The notes under the pieces are model-generated. The model was not told the DNA's origin. It did no database searches and saw nothing but the letters and a program-made list of their open reading frames with translations. This document shows positions 9,222 to 18,568 of a stretch of 64,000 bases of DNA, piece by piece (position 1 is the stretch's first letter; every line of letters begins with the position of its first letter). The translations under genes were made by a program, and so were the position numbers. The stretch is from Pelagimonas varians (GTDB lineage Bacteria; Pseudomonadota; Alphaproteobacteria; Rhodobacterales; Rhodobacteraceae), in the NCBI RefSeq assembly GCF_003208435.1, contig NZ_QKMF01000014.1, forward strand, positions 62,001 through 126,000, read 5' to 3'.

Positions 9222-10595
9222 ATGCCCGTACAGCAGGCACTTGCAGAGTTACGTCATCTCCTAGGCGAACGTCTAAGCTTGTCCAAGGCCGATCTCGACG
9301 CACATGGTCGGTCCGAATCACATTTTCGGACAACTCCGCCCGATGGGGTGGTTTTTCCCGAAACATCGGAGGAAGCTCAGGACATTGTACGTATTTGTGC
9401 AACACATAACGTCCCAGTGATCGGCTGGGGGGCGGGTACGTCGCTTGAAGGGCACGCTTTGGCCATCCGCGGAGGGATCTGTGTCGATTTTTCGCGCATG
9501 AACAAAATATTGGAAATCCGCTCCGCCGATATGGACGTCACGGTTCAACCCGGCGTCACCCGCGAAGCCCTGAACGAAGAGCTGCGCGCAACCGGATTGT
9601 TTTTTCCGGTAGATCCGGGTGCCAATGCCTCTATCGGCGGGATGGCAATGACACGGGCGTCGGGCACGACCGCTGTGCGCTACGGGACAATGCGCGACAA
9701 TGTCATGGGTATGCAGGTCGTGTTGGCGGATGGCAGACTTATCCACACCGGCACTCGCGCCCGCAAAAGCGCATCCGGCTATGATCTGACTGCCCTGATG
9801 GTTGGCTCCGAGGGTACATTGGGCCTGACAACCGAGCTGACGCTGAAATTGCATGGCATTCCCGAAGCAATCAGCGCCGGGATTTGCAGTTTTAGCGATA
9901 TGGCCAGTGCAGTGGCTGCGGTCACCGAAACCATTCAAATGGGTATTCCCATGGCCCGCATCGAGTTTGTCTGCGCAGATACCGCACGGGCGTTTAACAC
10001 CTATGCAGGTGTGTCGATGGACCCCGCCCCGCATTTGATGGTCGAATTCCACGGCAGCCCCGAAAGCACGGCCCAAGACGCCGAACGTTTTGCCGAAATC
10101 GTCGCCGATCATGATGGCTCCCCCTTTCGCTGGTCTTCTCGCGAAGAAGAACGCCGCGCCCTTTGGGCCATGCGTCACAACGGCTACTACGCGATTTTGG
10201 CATCCAGAAAGGGCGCACGTGCCTTGGTAACGGACATCTGCGTTCCAATCTCTCAGCTGGCCCGCGCCGTCGAAGAAACCCAAGCCGACATAGCCGCATC
10301 CATAATTCCGGGCCCCATTTTGGGCCATGTCGGCGACGGCAATTTCCACGCTATTTTGCTCGTAGATCTGGATCAGCCCGCAGAATTGGAAGAGGCCAAG
10401 CGCCTGTCTGATCGCATGGTCGAACGATCTTTGGCATTGGGCGGCACCGCCACGGGCGAACACGGCGTCGGCATAGGAAAAAAACCTTATATGGCAGCCG
10501 AACATGGCGACGCTTGGGACGTGATGGGCAGCATCAAGCAAGCGCTTGATCCACAAGGGATTATGAACCCCGGAAAGGTTGTTCCGGGAAACTGA
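9222..10595 (+). CDS. FAD-linked D-lactate/glycolate-type dehydrogenase
   Basis: The protein (457 residues) is a 2-hydroxyacid dehydrogenase of the FAD-binding PCMH type, like cytochrome-linked D-lactate dehydrogenase and GlcD. The FAD domain shows GWGAGTSLEGHA, then PGANASIGGMAMTRASGT. The C-terminal cap domain has GHVGDGNFHAILL and ends with TGEHGVGIGKKPYM and NPGKVVP. It should pass electrons to the respiratory chain. No glcE or glcF neighbour is present, which favours a stand-alone D-lactate dehydrogenase. The start at 9222 follows GGAGGT by four bases. Confidence 0.88.
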   Translation: MPVQQALAELRHLLGERLSLSKADLDAHGRSESHFRTTPPDGVVFPETSEEAQDIVRICATHNVPVIGWGAGTSLEGHALAIRGGICVDFSRMNKILEIRSADMDVTVQPGVTREALNEELRATGLFFPVDPGANASIGGMAMTRASGTTAVRYGTMRDNVMGMQVVLADGRLIHTGTRARKSASGYDLTALMVGSEGTLGLTTELTLKLHGIPEAISAGICSFSDMASAVAAVTETIQMGIPMARIEFVCADTARAFNTYAGVSMDPAPHLMVEFHGSPESTAQDAERFAEIVADHDGSPFRWSSREEERRALWAMRHNGYYAILASRKGARALVTDICVPISQLARAVEETQADIAASIIPGPILGHVGDGNFHAILLVDLDQPAELEEAKRLSDRMVERSLALGGTATGEHGVGIGKKPYMAAEHGDAWDVMGSIKQALDPQGIMNPGKVVPGN

Positions 10596-10602
10596 GACAA
10601 AT

Positions 10603-11202
10603 TCAATCTGCTCCGCGCAGTTGAAACAGTAGTGTTTCCGCCGAATGTGCACGGGCCAATTGCGTCGGCGCATCAGGAACGGCCATTGCCCCTGTCACGC
10701 AGCGCACTTGCCAGTCTCCGACCAGTAGATCGACCCAGATAGCCGCCGCTGATTGCGCCGGACCTTGCAGATCTCCCGCCACAACCAACGCTTCGAACAG
10801 CTTGGTGATGCGTGGAAAAATTTGCCCGCGTCCGGCCTCTGCCAAAACTGCGCCCAAAGTGTTGCTGGCATCCGCTGCCGCCGCCCTGTTCAACGCAATG
10901 GCCCGTTTCGACAACAACATCGACAGTAATTCAGGCCCAAGTGCGCGCAACGTTTCGCGTGGGGGCAATCCATGGTCCAAAGCGGCATCCAAACCATCAC
11001 CGACCTGTTTTGCGTTTCGTTGGATCAAGGATCGAAACAGGCCCGATTTGTCGCCGTACCACCGATACAGGGTCTCGTTTGAGGCCTTGGCCCCCTTGGC
11101 CACCGCCAACATCGACAACCCCTGAAAACCCTTTTCCTCCATCAAAGTATAGGCGGCTTTTGCAATTTGCTCTTCGCGTTGTTCTTTGGCTGGGCTGCGC
11201 AT
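10603..11202 (-). CDS. TetR-family transcriptional regulator
   Basis: The 199-residue protein has an N-terminal TetR-type helix-turn-helix (about residues 10-55, with GFQGLSMLAVAKGAKASNETLYRWYGDKSGLF) and a divergent helical C-terminal ligand domain. The ATG at 11202 has AGGAG just upstream and is preferred to a start 12 codons earlier. It is transcribed away from a small membrane protein gene. The shared 80-bp intergenic region carries a 15-bp direct repeat, so it probably represses itself and that gene. The ligand is unknown. Confidence 0.88.
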   Translation of the reverse strand: MRSPAKEQREEQIAKAAYTLMEEKGFQGLSMLAVAKGAKASNETLYRWYGDKSGLFRSLIQRNAKQVGDGLDAALDHGLPPRETLRALGPELLSMLLSKRAIALNRAAAADASNTLGAVLAEAGRGQIFPRITKLFEALVVAGDLQGPAQSAAAIWVDLLVGDWQVRCVTGAMAVPDAPTQLARAHSAETLLFQLRGAD

Positions 11203-11230
11203 GGTGTCTCCTGCAGGCTTGACATGGACC

Positions 11231-11273
11231 GTACACATGATTACGTCAATGTCTAGGCGTACACATAATTACG
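11231..11273. promoter_or_regulatory. Direct repeats in the divergent tetR promoter region
   Basis: GTACACATGATTACG at 11231-11245 recurs as GTACACATAATTACG at 11259-11273, with 14 of 15 bases identical and starts 28 bp apart. The position between the divergent starts makes them likely binding sites for the TetR regulator. TTGACA at 11219-11224 could be a -35 element for the + strand gene. Confidence 0.6.
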
Positions 11274-11282
11274 GATATCAAG

Positions 11283-11666
11283 ATGCAATACACCGACCAT
11301 GCCCCGACACGCGCTGCCCTTTGGGTTCTCATTTTGGTTCAAGCGATTATGCTTTTGGCCCTGTTGGCCGACCTTGAACCGCATCCCCCGCGCACGATAG
11401 TGCTGTTTGCGATGGCCCCATTTTTGGCGACCTCGATTGCAGTCTGCGTGGCCGCGCTTCAAATGGTCGGACGTGGATGGGGCAAAGGCTTAGCCGGATT
11501 GGCTGGTGTTCTGGCTTTGCTCAGCTACGGGCCGCAAAAATACTTTGACCCCGCTTTTGCCGAAATATGGCCAGCCGTCATCGCCGCACAAATCGCGGTT
11601 TTTGCTTTGGTTTTTCAAATCGTAAAATCACAGCAGGACAGCGCAGTCGCACACAGTGCAACCTAA
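11283..11666 (+). CDS. Small integral membrane protein divergent from TetR
   Basis: I do not recognise this 127-residue protein. It has four hydrophobic stretches (about residues 10-30, 38-60, 68-90 and 97-118), consistent with four membrane helices. It is transcribed divergently from the TetR regulator, which suggests it is the regulated target. It converges on recN with only 5 bp between stops. Confidence 0.7.
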   Translation: MQYTDHAPTRAALWVLILVQAIMLLALLADLEPHPPRTIVLFAMAPFLATSIAVCVAALQMVGRGWGKGLAGLAGVLALLSYGPQKYFDPAFAEIWPAVIAAQIAVFALVFQIVKSQQDSAVAHSAT

Positions 11667-11671
11667 AAGGT

Positions 11672-13327
11672 CTATCCTGCCAGCAACGCCCGTGCAGCCG
11701 CGCGGGCCTCTTGCGTCACGGTATCCCCTGCCAACATGCGCGCAATCTCGGATTCGCGTTCACCTGCGTCCAAAGACATAACATCAGACGTGGTCACACC
11801 CTTGGTGACATGTTTGGCCACGCGGAAGTGTTGCCCCCCCAGAGCCGCAACCTGCGGAGAGTGGGTGACAACAAGAACCTGCCCACCATCTGACAGCGCC
11901 TTGAGCCGTCGCCCAACCGCATTTGCAGTCGCACCGCCCACACCGCGATCAATCTCGTCGAAGATCATCGTCACGCCGTCGTTGCGTTCCTCGCTCAGGC
12001 AGACCTTGAGGGCGAGCAAAAACCGGCTCAGCTCGCCGCCGGATGCGATTTTGTTCAACGCTCCGGCCGGAGACCCCGGGTTGGTGGCAACCGAAAAACA
12101 AACTGCATCACGGCCTTCGCCGCCACCGTTGGTTTCCGTTATTTCTGTAACAAATACAGCGCGTTCCATCTTCAAAGGGGCCAGTTCACCGGCCACAGCC
12201 TTGTCCAAACGTAGCGCCGCCTTGCGCCGGTTTTCGGTCAAACGACCGGCCGCTTTGTCATAGCCGTCTTCCGCCTCGCGCAGCGCCCGTTCCAGATCAC
12301 CCATCTGGGCCTCTCCCGCGTCCAACGCTGCCAGTCGGCCAGACAAATCCACCGCCAAGCCCGCCAGATCATCCGCAAGAATATTGTGTTTACGGGCCAA
12401 ACCGCGCAGCGCAAACAGCCGCTCTTCTGTATCTTCCAGATCAGCCGGATTGAATTCCAGACCCTCAAGGCAATCGGCGACACCGTTCGACGCCTCGTCC
12501 AATTCAGCCATCGCACGCGTCAGCGCGTTGATCGGCGCATCCAATCGTCCATCGGCCTTTTCCGACGCCCCTTCAAGCCAGCGCAAAGCGCTAGACATGG
12601 CCCCTTCGGCCCCGTCGTAGCCCAGAGAAGTAGACGCCTGTGCAATGTCATCGCGAATCTTTTCGGCCGATTGCATCTGACGGCGGCGCTGATCCAATTC
12701 AGCCTCTTCGCCAGGTTCTGGCCCCAGTTTTGTCAGTTCTGCAACGGAATGGCGCAAGAATTCCTCTTCTGCGCGCACCTCGTCCAAGGCAGTGCGGGCA
12801 GCAGTTAACTCCCGTTTGGCTTTGCCAACCTTTGACCATGCTTTGCGCACGGCGTTCCGCTGCGTTTCATTGTCAGCATAGCTGTCCAGAATCGCGCAAT
12901 GCCCTTTTGGGTCAAGCAAACCACGATCATCATGCTGGCCGTGCAATTCAACCAAGGTCGCCGACAAGCGCCGCAGCACATCGCCAGACACACGGCGATC
13001 ATTGACCCAGCCGGTTTTGCGGCCATCCGCAGTGTTAACCCGCCTCAAAATGAGTTCACCTGAACATGGCAATCCCGCATCTTCGAGAACCGCAAGCGCC
13101 GCATGCCCCTCTGTTAGATCAAAGACCGCAGTGACCTCGCCCTGCTTGGCACCGCTGCGGACCAATTCGGCCCGCCCGCGCCAGCCCAACACGAAACCCA
13201 ACGAATCCAATAAGATCGACTTGCCGGCACCGGTTTCACCCGTCAATACATTCAACCCCGGTTTGAACCCGAGGTCCAACCGTTCGATGATTAACATGTC
13301 TCTGATTTCAAGTGCGCGTAGCATCAA
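11672..13327 (-). CDS. recN: DNA repair ATPase RecN
   Basis: RecN is an SMC-like ATPase that acts in double-strand break repair. The 551-residue protein has Walker A GETGAGKS at about residues 30-37, a central coiled-coil region rich in Ala, Glu and Arg (about 150-370), and a C-terminal half with the ABC signature region LSRFLLALK and Walker B MIFDEIDRGVGG. The length is normal. It lies downstream of bamD with a 30-bp gap and is probably in the same transcript, an arrangement frequent in Rhodobacteraceae. Confidence 0.95.
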   Translation of the reverse strand: MMLRALEIRDMLIIERLDLGFKPGLNVLTGETGAGKSILLDSLGFVLGWRGRAELVRSGAKQGEVTAVFDLTEGHAALAVLEDAGLPCSGELILRRVNTADGRKTGWVNDRRVSGDVLRRLSATLVELHGQHDDRGLLDPKGHCAILDSYADNETQRNAVRKAWSKVGKAKRELTAARTALDEVRAEEEFLRHSVAELTKLGPEPGEEAELDQRRRQMQSAEKIRDDIAQASTSLGYDGAEGAMSSALRWLEGASEKADGRLDAPINALTRAMAELDEASNGVADCLEGLEFNPADLEDTEERLFALRGLARKHNILADDLAGLAVDLSGRLAALDAGEAQMGDLERALREAEDGYDKAAGRLTENRRKAALRLDKAVAGELAPLKMERAVFVTEITETNGGGEGRDAVCFSVATNPGSPAGALNKIASGGELSRFLLALKVCLSEERNDGVTMIFDEIDRGVGGATANAVGRRLKALSDGGQVLVVTHSPQVAALGGQHFRVAKHVTKGVTTSDVMSLDAGERESEIARMLAGDTVTQEARAAARALLAG

Positions 13328-13357
13328 CTTGCCCGGTGGGGACTCTCCCCACCTCCC

Positions 13358-14221
13358 TTACAGCCATTGGCCTTTAATGGACTGTCGATACGATGATGCC
13401 AACCAATTGCCGCTAAAGAACGCGGGCTCAAGCCCTTGGCCTTTTAGCAATTTATAGCTGTCCTGATACCAGTCAGATGATTGGTAGTTGTGCCCCAAAA
13501 TGGCGGCAGCGGTCTGCGCCTCTTCGATCAATCCAAGCGAGAGATAGCTTTCAACCAACCGGTGCAAAGCCTCGGCGGTGTGTGATGTGGTCTGGAAGTC
13601 TTCGACCACAACACGGAATCGGTTAATCGCCGCGCCGAAATGGTCACGCTTGAGGTAATACCGTCCGATTTCCATTTCCTTGCCAGCCAAATGGTCAAAC
13701 GCAAGGTCGAATTTCAGGATCGAAGACCGGGCATATTCGCTATCGGGGTAGCGTTCGATCACAGTTCGCAACGCTTGCAAGGCTTGAAACGTCAGCCCTT
13801 GATCGCGGCCAACCAATTCAATCTGGTCATAGTAGCTAAGCGCCAAAAGATACTGCGCATAGGCGGCATCATCATCCGCTGGATAGAAATCGATGAATCG
13901 CTGCGCGGCAGAGCGCGCTTCTTCGTATTGTTTGTCTTGGTGATGGGCAAAAGCCTGCATGATCAAGGCCCGCTTGGCCCAATCAGAATATGGATACAGA
14001 CGTTCGATTTCGCTGAAATACAGAGCTGCCTCTTCGGCATCTTGAACGGAAAGTTCATATTCGCCGCGTTCAAAGATCTGCTCGGCTGTGTAGTTTTCGA
14101 GCGACGTGCCGCCCGGGCCTACGCCCTTTTCTTTCAAGCTGTCACATCCAGCCAGTGTAAATACACCCAAGGCTACTGCAGTCAGAACGAACCTTGATCT
14201 GCCCCCTGTCATGCCTGCCAT
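13358..14221 (-). CDS. bamD: Outer-membrane assembly lipoprotein BamD
   Basis: BamD is the essential lipoprotein of the BAM complex that folds outer-membrane beta-barrels. The 287-residue precursor has a lipoprotein signal ending in the lipobox LAGC (Cys about residue 26), then tetratricopeptide-type helical repeats with family segments such as ERGEYELS and YPYSDWAKRALIMQAFAH. AAGG precedes the ATG at 14221; a second ATG three codons on is possible. It lies between lpxC and recN, linking envelope biogenesis to the end of the dcw region. Confidence 0.93.
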   Translation of the reverse strand: MAGMTGGRSRFVLTAVALGVFTLAGCDSLKEKGVGPGGTSLENYTAEQIFERGEYELSVQDAEEAALYFSEIERLYPYSDWAKRALIMQAFAHHQDKQYEEARSAAQRFIDFYPADDDAAYAQYLLALSYYDQIELVGRDQGLTFQALQALRTVIERYPDSEYARSSILKFDLAFDHLAGKEMEIGRYYLKRDHFGAAINRFRVVVEDFQTTSHTAEALHRLVESYLSLGLIEEAQTAAAILGHNYQSSDWYQDSYKLLKGQGLEPAFFSGNWLASSYRQSIKGQWL

Positions 14222-14300
14222 GTGCGATCACCCTTTGATCTCGAAACCGGTCGCACAAGCGACCCCATTGGACACGGTCTAGCACAGAAATTTCTGGTGC

Positions 14301-14322
14301 AAAACGCCTTTACGCGCTTTTC
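14301..14322 (-). terminator. Weak hairpin between lpxC and bamD
   Basis: On the minus strand AAAAGCGC and GCGTTTT pair imperfectly around a short loop, and the stem ends in T residues. It could partly attenuate read-through from lpxC into bamD. Support is limited to this sequence. Confidence 0.35.
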
Positions 14323-14352
14323 ATGAGCACAAGGCCGCGCATGTCATTTCTA

Positions 14353-15303
14353 TCAGTGAAACGCGGGGATTTCGTTGCGTTCTACGCCTGCGCCGGGCAA
14401 TTTCAGAGCCAAAGCAGCGTCACACGACACGATCCGATAAGCAGATTTATTTGCAAAAAGTTCGTGCAGCAGGGCGTTGGTCATTGCATGACCAGCTTTG
14501 TGCCCTTCATAGCGGCCCACAATCGGTGCGCCCGCCAATGCCAAATCACCCAATGCGTCAAGCATTTTGTGGCGTACTGCCTCGTCCCAATGGCGCAAAC
14601 CACCCGGACTGAGAACTTTGTCACCATCCACAACCACTGCATTTTCATAGGTGCCACCCAGCGCTTTGCCAGCAGCTTGCATCGCGTCCACATCTGCGGC
14701 GCGGCAAAAGGTGCGGCTGTCGCACAATTCACGAACAAAGGCACCGTTGGCGAGGTTCAGATGTTTGTTCTGACGGCCAATTGCCCGATCAACAAAATCG
14801 ATGTGAAAATCCATTTCCAAACCCTGACCGGCCTCGGATGGGCTAAGACGCGCCCAACCTTGATCGGTTTGCACCGAAACAGGAGCCAGAATTTCGATGA
14901 CAAAAACCGGAGCGTCCAAAGGTTTGACACCGCAGGCCAGGATCTTGCGCACAAACGGGACACTGGACCCATCAAGAATCGGAACTTCCGGACCATCAAT
15001 TTCGATCAATGCGTTGTGAACACCGCAGCCTGCCAGGGCAGCCATAACATGCTCAACCGTCGAAACTGTGGCACCCGCGTCATTCCGGATTAGCGTACAC
15101 AAAGGCGAAGTTTGCACCACATCCCAACGCGCCGGGATTTTCGCCCCTTCGGCCGAGATGTCAGTCCGAACAAACCAAATGCCATGATCCGCTTCCGCAG
15201 GCCGGATTGTCAGGCACGCGGGTTTACCGGAATGAAGGCCAAAGCCTTTAAACGTAATGGCGGATTGAATGGTTGTCTGCACGGGGCATCCTTTGCTTGT
15301 CAT
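14353..15303 (-). CDS. lpxC: UDP-3-O-acyl-N-acetylglucosamine deacetylase LpxC
   Basis: LpxC performs the committed step of lipid A synthesis, a zinc-dependent deacetylation in the cytoplasm. The 316-residue protein keeps the zinc ligands: the His of STVEHVMAAL, and the His and Asp of RHKMLDALGD. The catalytic His lies in GHKAGHAMTNALL. Length and motif order match the family. It follows ftsZ, a common arrangement at the end of dcw clusters. The 334 bp between lpxC and ftsZ hold the ftsZ terminator and presumably the lpxC promoter, so lpxC is likely its own unit. Confidence 0.96.
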   Translation of the reverse strand: MTSKGCPVQTTIQSAITFKGFGLHSGKPACLTIRPAEADHGIWFVRTDISAEGAKIPARWDVVQTSPLCTLIRNDAGATVSTVEHVMAALAGCGVHNALIEIDGPEVPILDGSSVPFVRKILACGVKPLDAPVFVIEILAPVSVQTDQGWARLSPSEAGQGLEMDFHIDFVDRAIGRQNKHLNLANGAFVRELCDSRTFCRAADVDAMQAAGKALGGTYENAVVVDGDKVLSPGGLRHWDEAVRHKMLDALGDLALAGAPIVGRYEGHKAGHAMTNALLHELFANKSAYRIVSCDAALALKLPGAGVERNEIPAFH

Positions 15304-15552
15304 GCCTTTTCTTAAAGAGCACGACTTCGAGTATTCATCTAAGGAAGAAGGACCGCCGCCTCAAATCAAAGATTGTAACCAAGTGAAACATCGACATCAG
15401 CGCGTGCGCGAAACCCCGCGCATCGATAGATTGACCACGGTAAGGTATTTATTTGTCTCGATAAATCACATCTGTCCACTGGCTTACCCACAGACGATTA
15501 ACGACAAATTGTCATGAGTTTGAGCTCAAGACCTCACGAAATATATAACAAA

Positions 15553-15588
15553 AGGTAAAAGAAAACGCCCCCGGAAAACCGGAGGCGT
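15553..15588 (-). terminator. Intrinsic terminator of ftsZ
   Basis: ACGCCTCCGG and CCGGGGGCGT pair with one mismatch around a TTTT loop, followed on the minus strand by TTTCTTTT. It lies 50 bp after the ftsZ stop. I see no gene in the rest of 15304-15637. Confidence 0.85.
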
Positions 15589-15637
15589 AAAAAATTTGCT
15601 CTGATCCCTAAATCAAAAGGGCAAAACCAGACTGTGC

Positions 15638-17278
15638 TTAGTTGGCTTGGCGGCGCAAGAAAGCAGGGATTTCGATCCGGTCATCTTCGGGTTCCGCCTC
15701 GGGCATCGGAGCCGGTGCTGGACGCTGTTGCGCTTGAACCGGTGGCTGACGGCGTGCGGCTGGCGCAGCCTCAGGTGCAGCGGCCTGATGACCATGACCT
15801 GTCATGCGGCCAATCAGAGAATTCACGCTAAACCGGGGCTTTTCAGCTTCGACTTCGGCCTGAGGTTGGGCTTCGCGGCCACGGGCTGCTGCGGCTTTCA
15901 CGCGGGCAACCATGTCGGCGTTCGGAGCGCCTGCGGCACTACGCGGTGCAACAAAATCCTGCGGGTCAGCTTCGATAGTATCGGGCTGCGGACGGAACTC
16001 GGCGACCGCAGGCTGGTAAGCCGGTGGTGGCAGACCATCGTCATCAAGAACCTGCTCATCTTCAAAGATGGTTTCCATAGGCTCCGGCGCGACAGAGTGA
16101 TCCACGTCAACGCCTTGGAACAGCGAAGGTTCGGGTTCTTGATACTGAGCCGCCACAGGCTCTTCCACTTGTGGCTCGACATAGGCTGGCTCTGGTGCCG
16201 GCGCAGGTGTGGCCACGGCAGCGGGGATGGGTGTCGCAGGGGCGTTAAACGGTTTGGTCGAATTAGGCTGGGACAGTGACCGGCGCGGCAAAGGCGTTTC
16301 CGCGTGGCTTTCCACAGCGTCGATCCCTGTTGCAACAACCGACACGCGCATCATGCCGCCCAGACCTTCGTCCAAGGTGGACCCAACGATGATGTTGGCA
16401 TCCTGATCGACTTCTTCGCGAATACGGTTCGCGGCTTCGTCCAATTCGAACAAAGTCAGGTCGTGGCCGCCGGTGATGTTGATCAACACACCTTTTGCGC
16501 CCTTGAGCGAGATTTCGTCCAGAAGCGGATTTGCGATGGCCTTCTCGGCGGCCTGAATGGCGCGATCTTCGCCCTCGGCTTCGCCGGTGCCCATCATCGC
16601 TTTGCCCATCTCATCCATCACGGCGCGAACGTCCGCAAAGTCGAGGTTGATCAGGCCGGGACGAACCATCAGGTCGGTCACGCCTTTCACACCTTGGTAC
16701 AAGACGTCATCAGCAAGACTGAAGGCTTCGGTAAAAGTTGTTTTTTCATTGGCCAACCGGAACAGGTTTTGGTTGGGAATGATGATCAGCGTATCAACGA
16801 CCTTTTGCAGAGCATCAACGCCGTCTTCGGCCTGTTTCATCCGCTTGTTGCCCTCAAACTGGAAGGGCTTGGTCACGACGCCAACAGTCAGAACGCCAAG
16901 TTCACGTGCAGCTTGTGCAATAATCGGAGCAGCACCTGTCCCGGTGCCTCCGCCCATACCAGCCGTGATAAAGCACATGTGCGCCCCGGCCAGATGGTCT
17001 ACAATTTGCTCAATGCTTTCTTCGGCCGCAGCCGCACCAACAGAAGCCCGCGCGCCAGCGCCCAGACCTTCGGTGACCTTGACACCAAGCTGCACACGCG
17101 ACGTCGATGCGCTTTGCTGCAACGCTTGTGCGTCTGTGTTGGCAACTACGAAGTCCACGCCTTCGAGGTTCTTTTCGATCATATTATTGACCGCGTTGCC
17201 GCCTGCCCCGCCCACGCCGAATACGGTGATACGAGGTTTCAACTCTTCCTGACCGGGCATGGTGAGGTTCAATGTCAT
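15638..17278 (-). CDS. ftsZ: Cell division GTPase FtsZ
   Basis: FtsZ is the tubulin-like GTPase that forms the division ring. In the 546-residue protein the tubulin signature GGGTGTG is at residues 109-115 within the GTPase domain (about 15-320). A long Pro/Ala/Glu-rich linker follows, as in alphaproteobacteria. The C-terminal conserved peptide (EIPAFLRRQ near the end) is the docking site for FtsA and other partners. The start at 17278 gives the usual N-terminus and has GGAAAG upstream. The gene has its own long 5' region (364 bp without a gene) and its own terminator, so it is likely a separate transcript from ftsQA. Confidence 0.97.
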   Translation of the reverse strand: MTLNLTMPGQEELKPRITVFGVGGAGGNAVNNMIEKNLEGVDFVVANTDAQALQQSASTSRVQLGVKVTEGLGAGARASVGAAAAEESIEQIVDHLAGAHMCFITAGMGGGTGTGAAPIIAQAARELGVLTVGVVTKPFQFEGNKRMKQAEDGVDALQKVVDTLIIIPNQNLFRLANEKTTFTEAFSLADDVLYQGVKGVTDLMVRPGLINLDFADVRAVMDEMGKAMMGTGEAEGEDRAIQAAEKAIANPLLDEISLKGAKGVLINITGGHDLTLFELDEAANRIREEVDQDANIIVGSTLDEGLGGMMRVSVVATGIDAVESHAETPLPRRSLSQPNSTKPFNAPATPIPAAVATPAPAPEPAYVEPQVEEPVAAQYQEPEPSLFQGVDVDHSVAPEPMETIFEDEQVLDDDGLPPPAYQPAVAEFRPQPDTIEADPQDFVAPRSAAGAPNADMVARVKAAAARGREAQPQAEVEAEKPRFSVNSLIGRMTGHGHQAAAPEAAPAARRQPPVQAQQRPAPAPMPEAEPEDDRIEIPAFLRRQAN

Positions 17279-17393
17279 GTGCTTTCCGCCTGTGCTTTGA
17301 CAATCACTCAGGCCTGTTTTCGGCCCGTTTCGTGTCAGAATAGCGGCTAGAGCCCGCCACGTCACGCGAAAAACACTTATTTCACACCAAATA

Positions 17394-17412
17394 TGGCATA
17401 TTTCTGGCATAT
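17394..17412. promoter_or_regulatory. Direct repeats upstream of ftsZ
   Basis: TGGCATAT occurs at 17394-17401 and 17405-17412, an 11-bp period, 116-134 bp upstream of the ftsZ start. One helical turn of spacing suggests a dimeric DNA-binding protein. The rest of 17279-17642 shows no convincing gene; it should hold the ftsZ promoter. Confidence 0.4.
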
Positions 17413-17642
17413 ATCCGCCGCATTTCGCCTTCCACGCCAGATTTTGCGGAAACCACAAAACCAAGCACAAGACAAAAGGCGCGGCGCATGGGAGGAGATG
17501 CGCTGCGTCAGGATAAAACTACGAGGGATCTGCTCGATCCTATGACCGCATCTCTTGAACGGAGCGGTTATACAGACGTTAGCAAGAATTATGCCGTCTG
17601 TCACGCCGCAAACTACATGTTGTGGATGTGTCGCCCAAAATC

Positions 17643-18503
17643 TCAACGCAGTTGCCGGCCTGCGACCGCCAAACCCGCAAAGCCGGATGATAAAATGATC
17701 GCCAAACCCAGCAGGCTATACACGTCGGGCCAGTCGCCAAAAACGAAATACCCAAAGATGGTTGCAGCCACCAGTTGAAAGTAGACCAACGGAGCAACGA
17801 CACTGGCCGGTGTGGACCGGTTGACCATAACCAACAGGTAATTGCCAAAGCCGGAGGCCACCGCACTGAGCAGAATTAATGCCCAAAGCCTGACATCGCC
17901 CTGCATCGGGGTTTGCGCAGCCCCCAAGGGGGTCAACAACACCGCCCCGATGATCAACTGCGAGGCCAGCAAGAAACGCGGGCGATAGTGAAAGGACAGC
18001 CACCGCGACGCGGTCAGAAAGCTTCCGTAGAAAACGCCCGCCAAGACCGCAAAAATCATCCCCGGCCCCATGCCGAAACCGGGCTTGACCACCAATAGAA
18101 CTCCGACAAAGCCAAGGGCCAGCAGCCCGACCCGCGCCCGATTGATCGGTTCACGCAACAAAATCGCTGACAGGGTAAAGGACACGACCGGCCCTACAAA
18201 GAATCCACCAAAGACATTGGCCATCGGCTCGGTGCGCAGCGCGGTCAGGATCAACAAGATCACCCCCACAATCAAGGCGGCCCGCAAAATCACCCGCCAA
18301 TCCAGAAAGCTGCGCAGATCGGCGCGGGTCAGACCGCAAAGCGGCCCCAACAACAGAGCACCAAAGGCGAACCGGGACCATGCAATAAACAGCGGGCTTA
18401 GCCCATCTGCCATCAGCAGTTTGCCAGCCGTATCCCCGAGAACAATTGCAGACATGGCCGCCGCCATAGCGACAACGGTCCAGATCGAAATTTTCGTCTG
18501 CAT
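17643..18503 (-). CDS. EamA/DMT-family transporter
   Basis: This 286-residue inner-membrane protein shows ten hydrophobic segments in two EamA repeats, the usual drug/metabolite transporter design. Typical features are an N-terminal MAAAMSAIVLGDTAGKLL helix, an internal LREPINRARVGLLALGFVGVLLV stretch at the end of the first repeat and FGDWPDVYSLLGLAIILSSG in the second. The start at 18503 has GGAG upstream. It lies between ftsA and ftsZ on the same strand, an unusual position for a transporter in a dcw cluster. The substrate is unknown. Confidence 0.88.
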   Translation of the reverse strand: MQTKISIWTVVAMAAAMSAIVLGDTAGKLLMADGLSPLFIAWSRFAFGALLLGPLCGLTRADLRSFLDWRVILRAALIVGVILLILTALRTEPMANVFGGFFVGPVVSFTLSAILLREPINRARVGLLALGFVGVLLVVKPGFGMGPGMIFAVLAGVFYGSFLTASRWLSFHYRPRFLLASQLIIGAVLLTPLGAAQTPMQGDVRLWALILLSAVASGFGNYLLVMVNRSTPASVVAPLVYFQLVAATIFGYFVFGDWPDVYSLLGLAIILSSGFAGLAVAGRQLR

Positions 18504-18568
18504 GAATTCTCCAAAGAAAAGGGCGCGCAACACCGGCGCGCCATTTCATAATAATGCTGGTTCTTGAC

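Noticed and set aside
9318-10673. Minus-strand frame of 451 codons opposite the lactate dehydrogenase gene
   Set aside because: The + strand frame has full FAD-dehydrogenase motifs and a GGAGGT site; the minus frame has no protein signature.
16304-17350. Long + strand reading frame opposite ftsZ
   Set aside because: ftsZ on the minus strand is certain, and the antisense frame lacks any family signature or ribosome-binding site.
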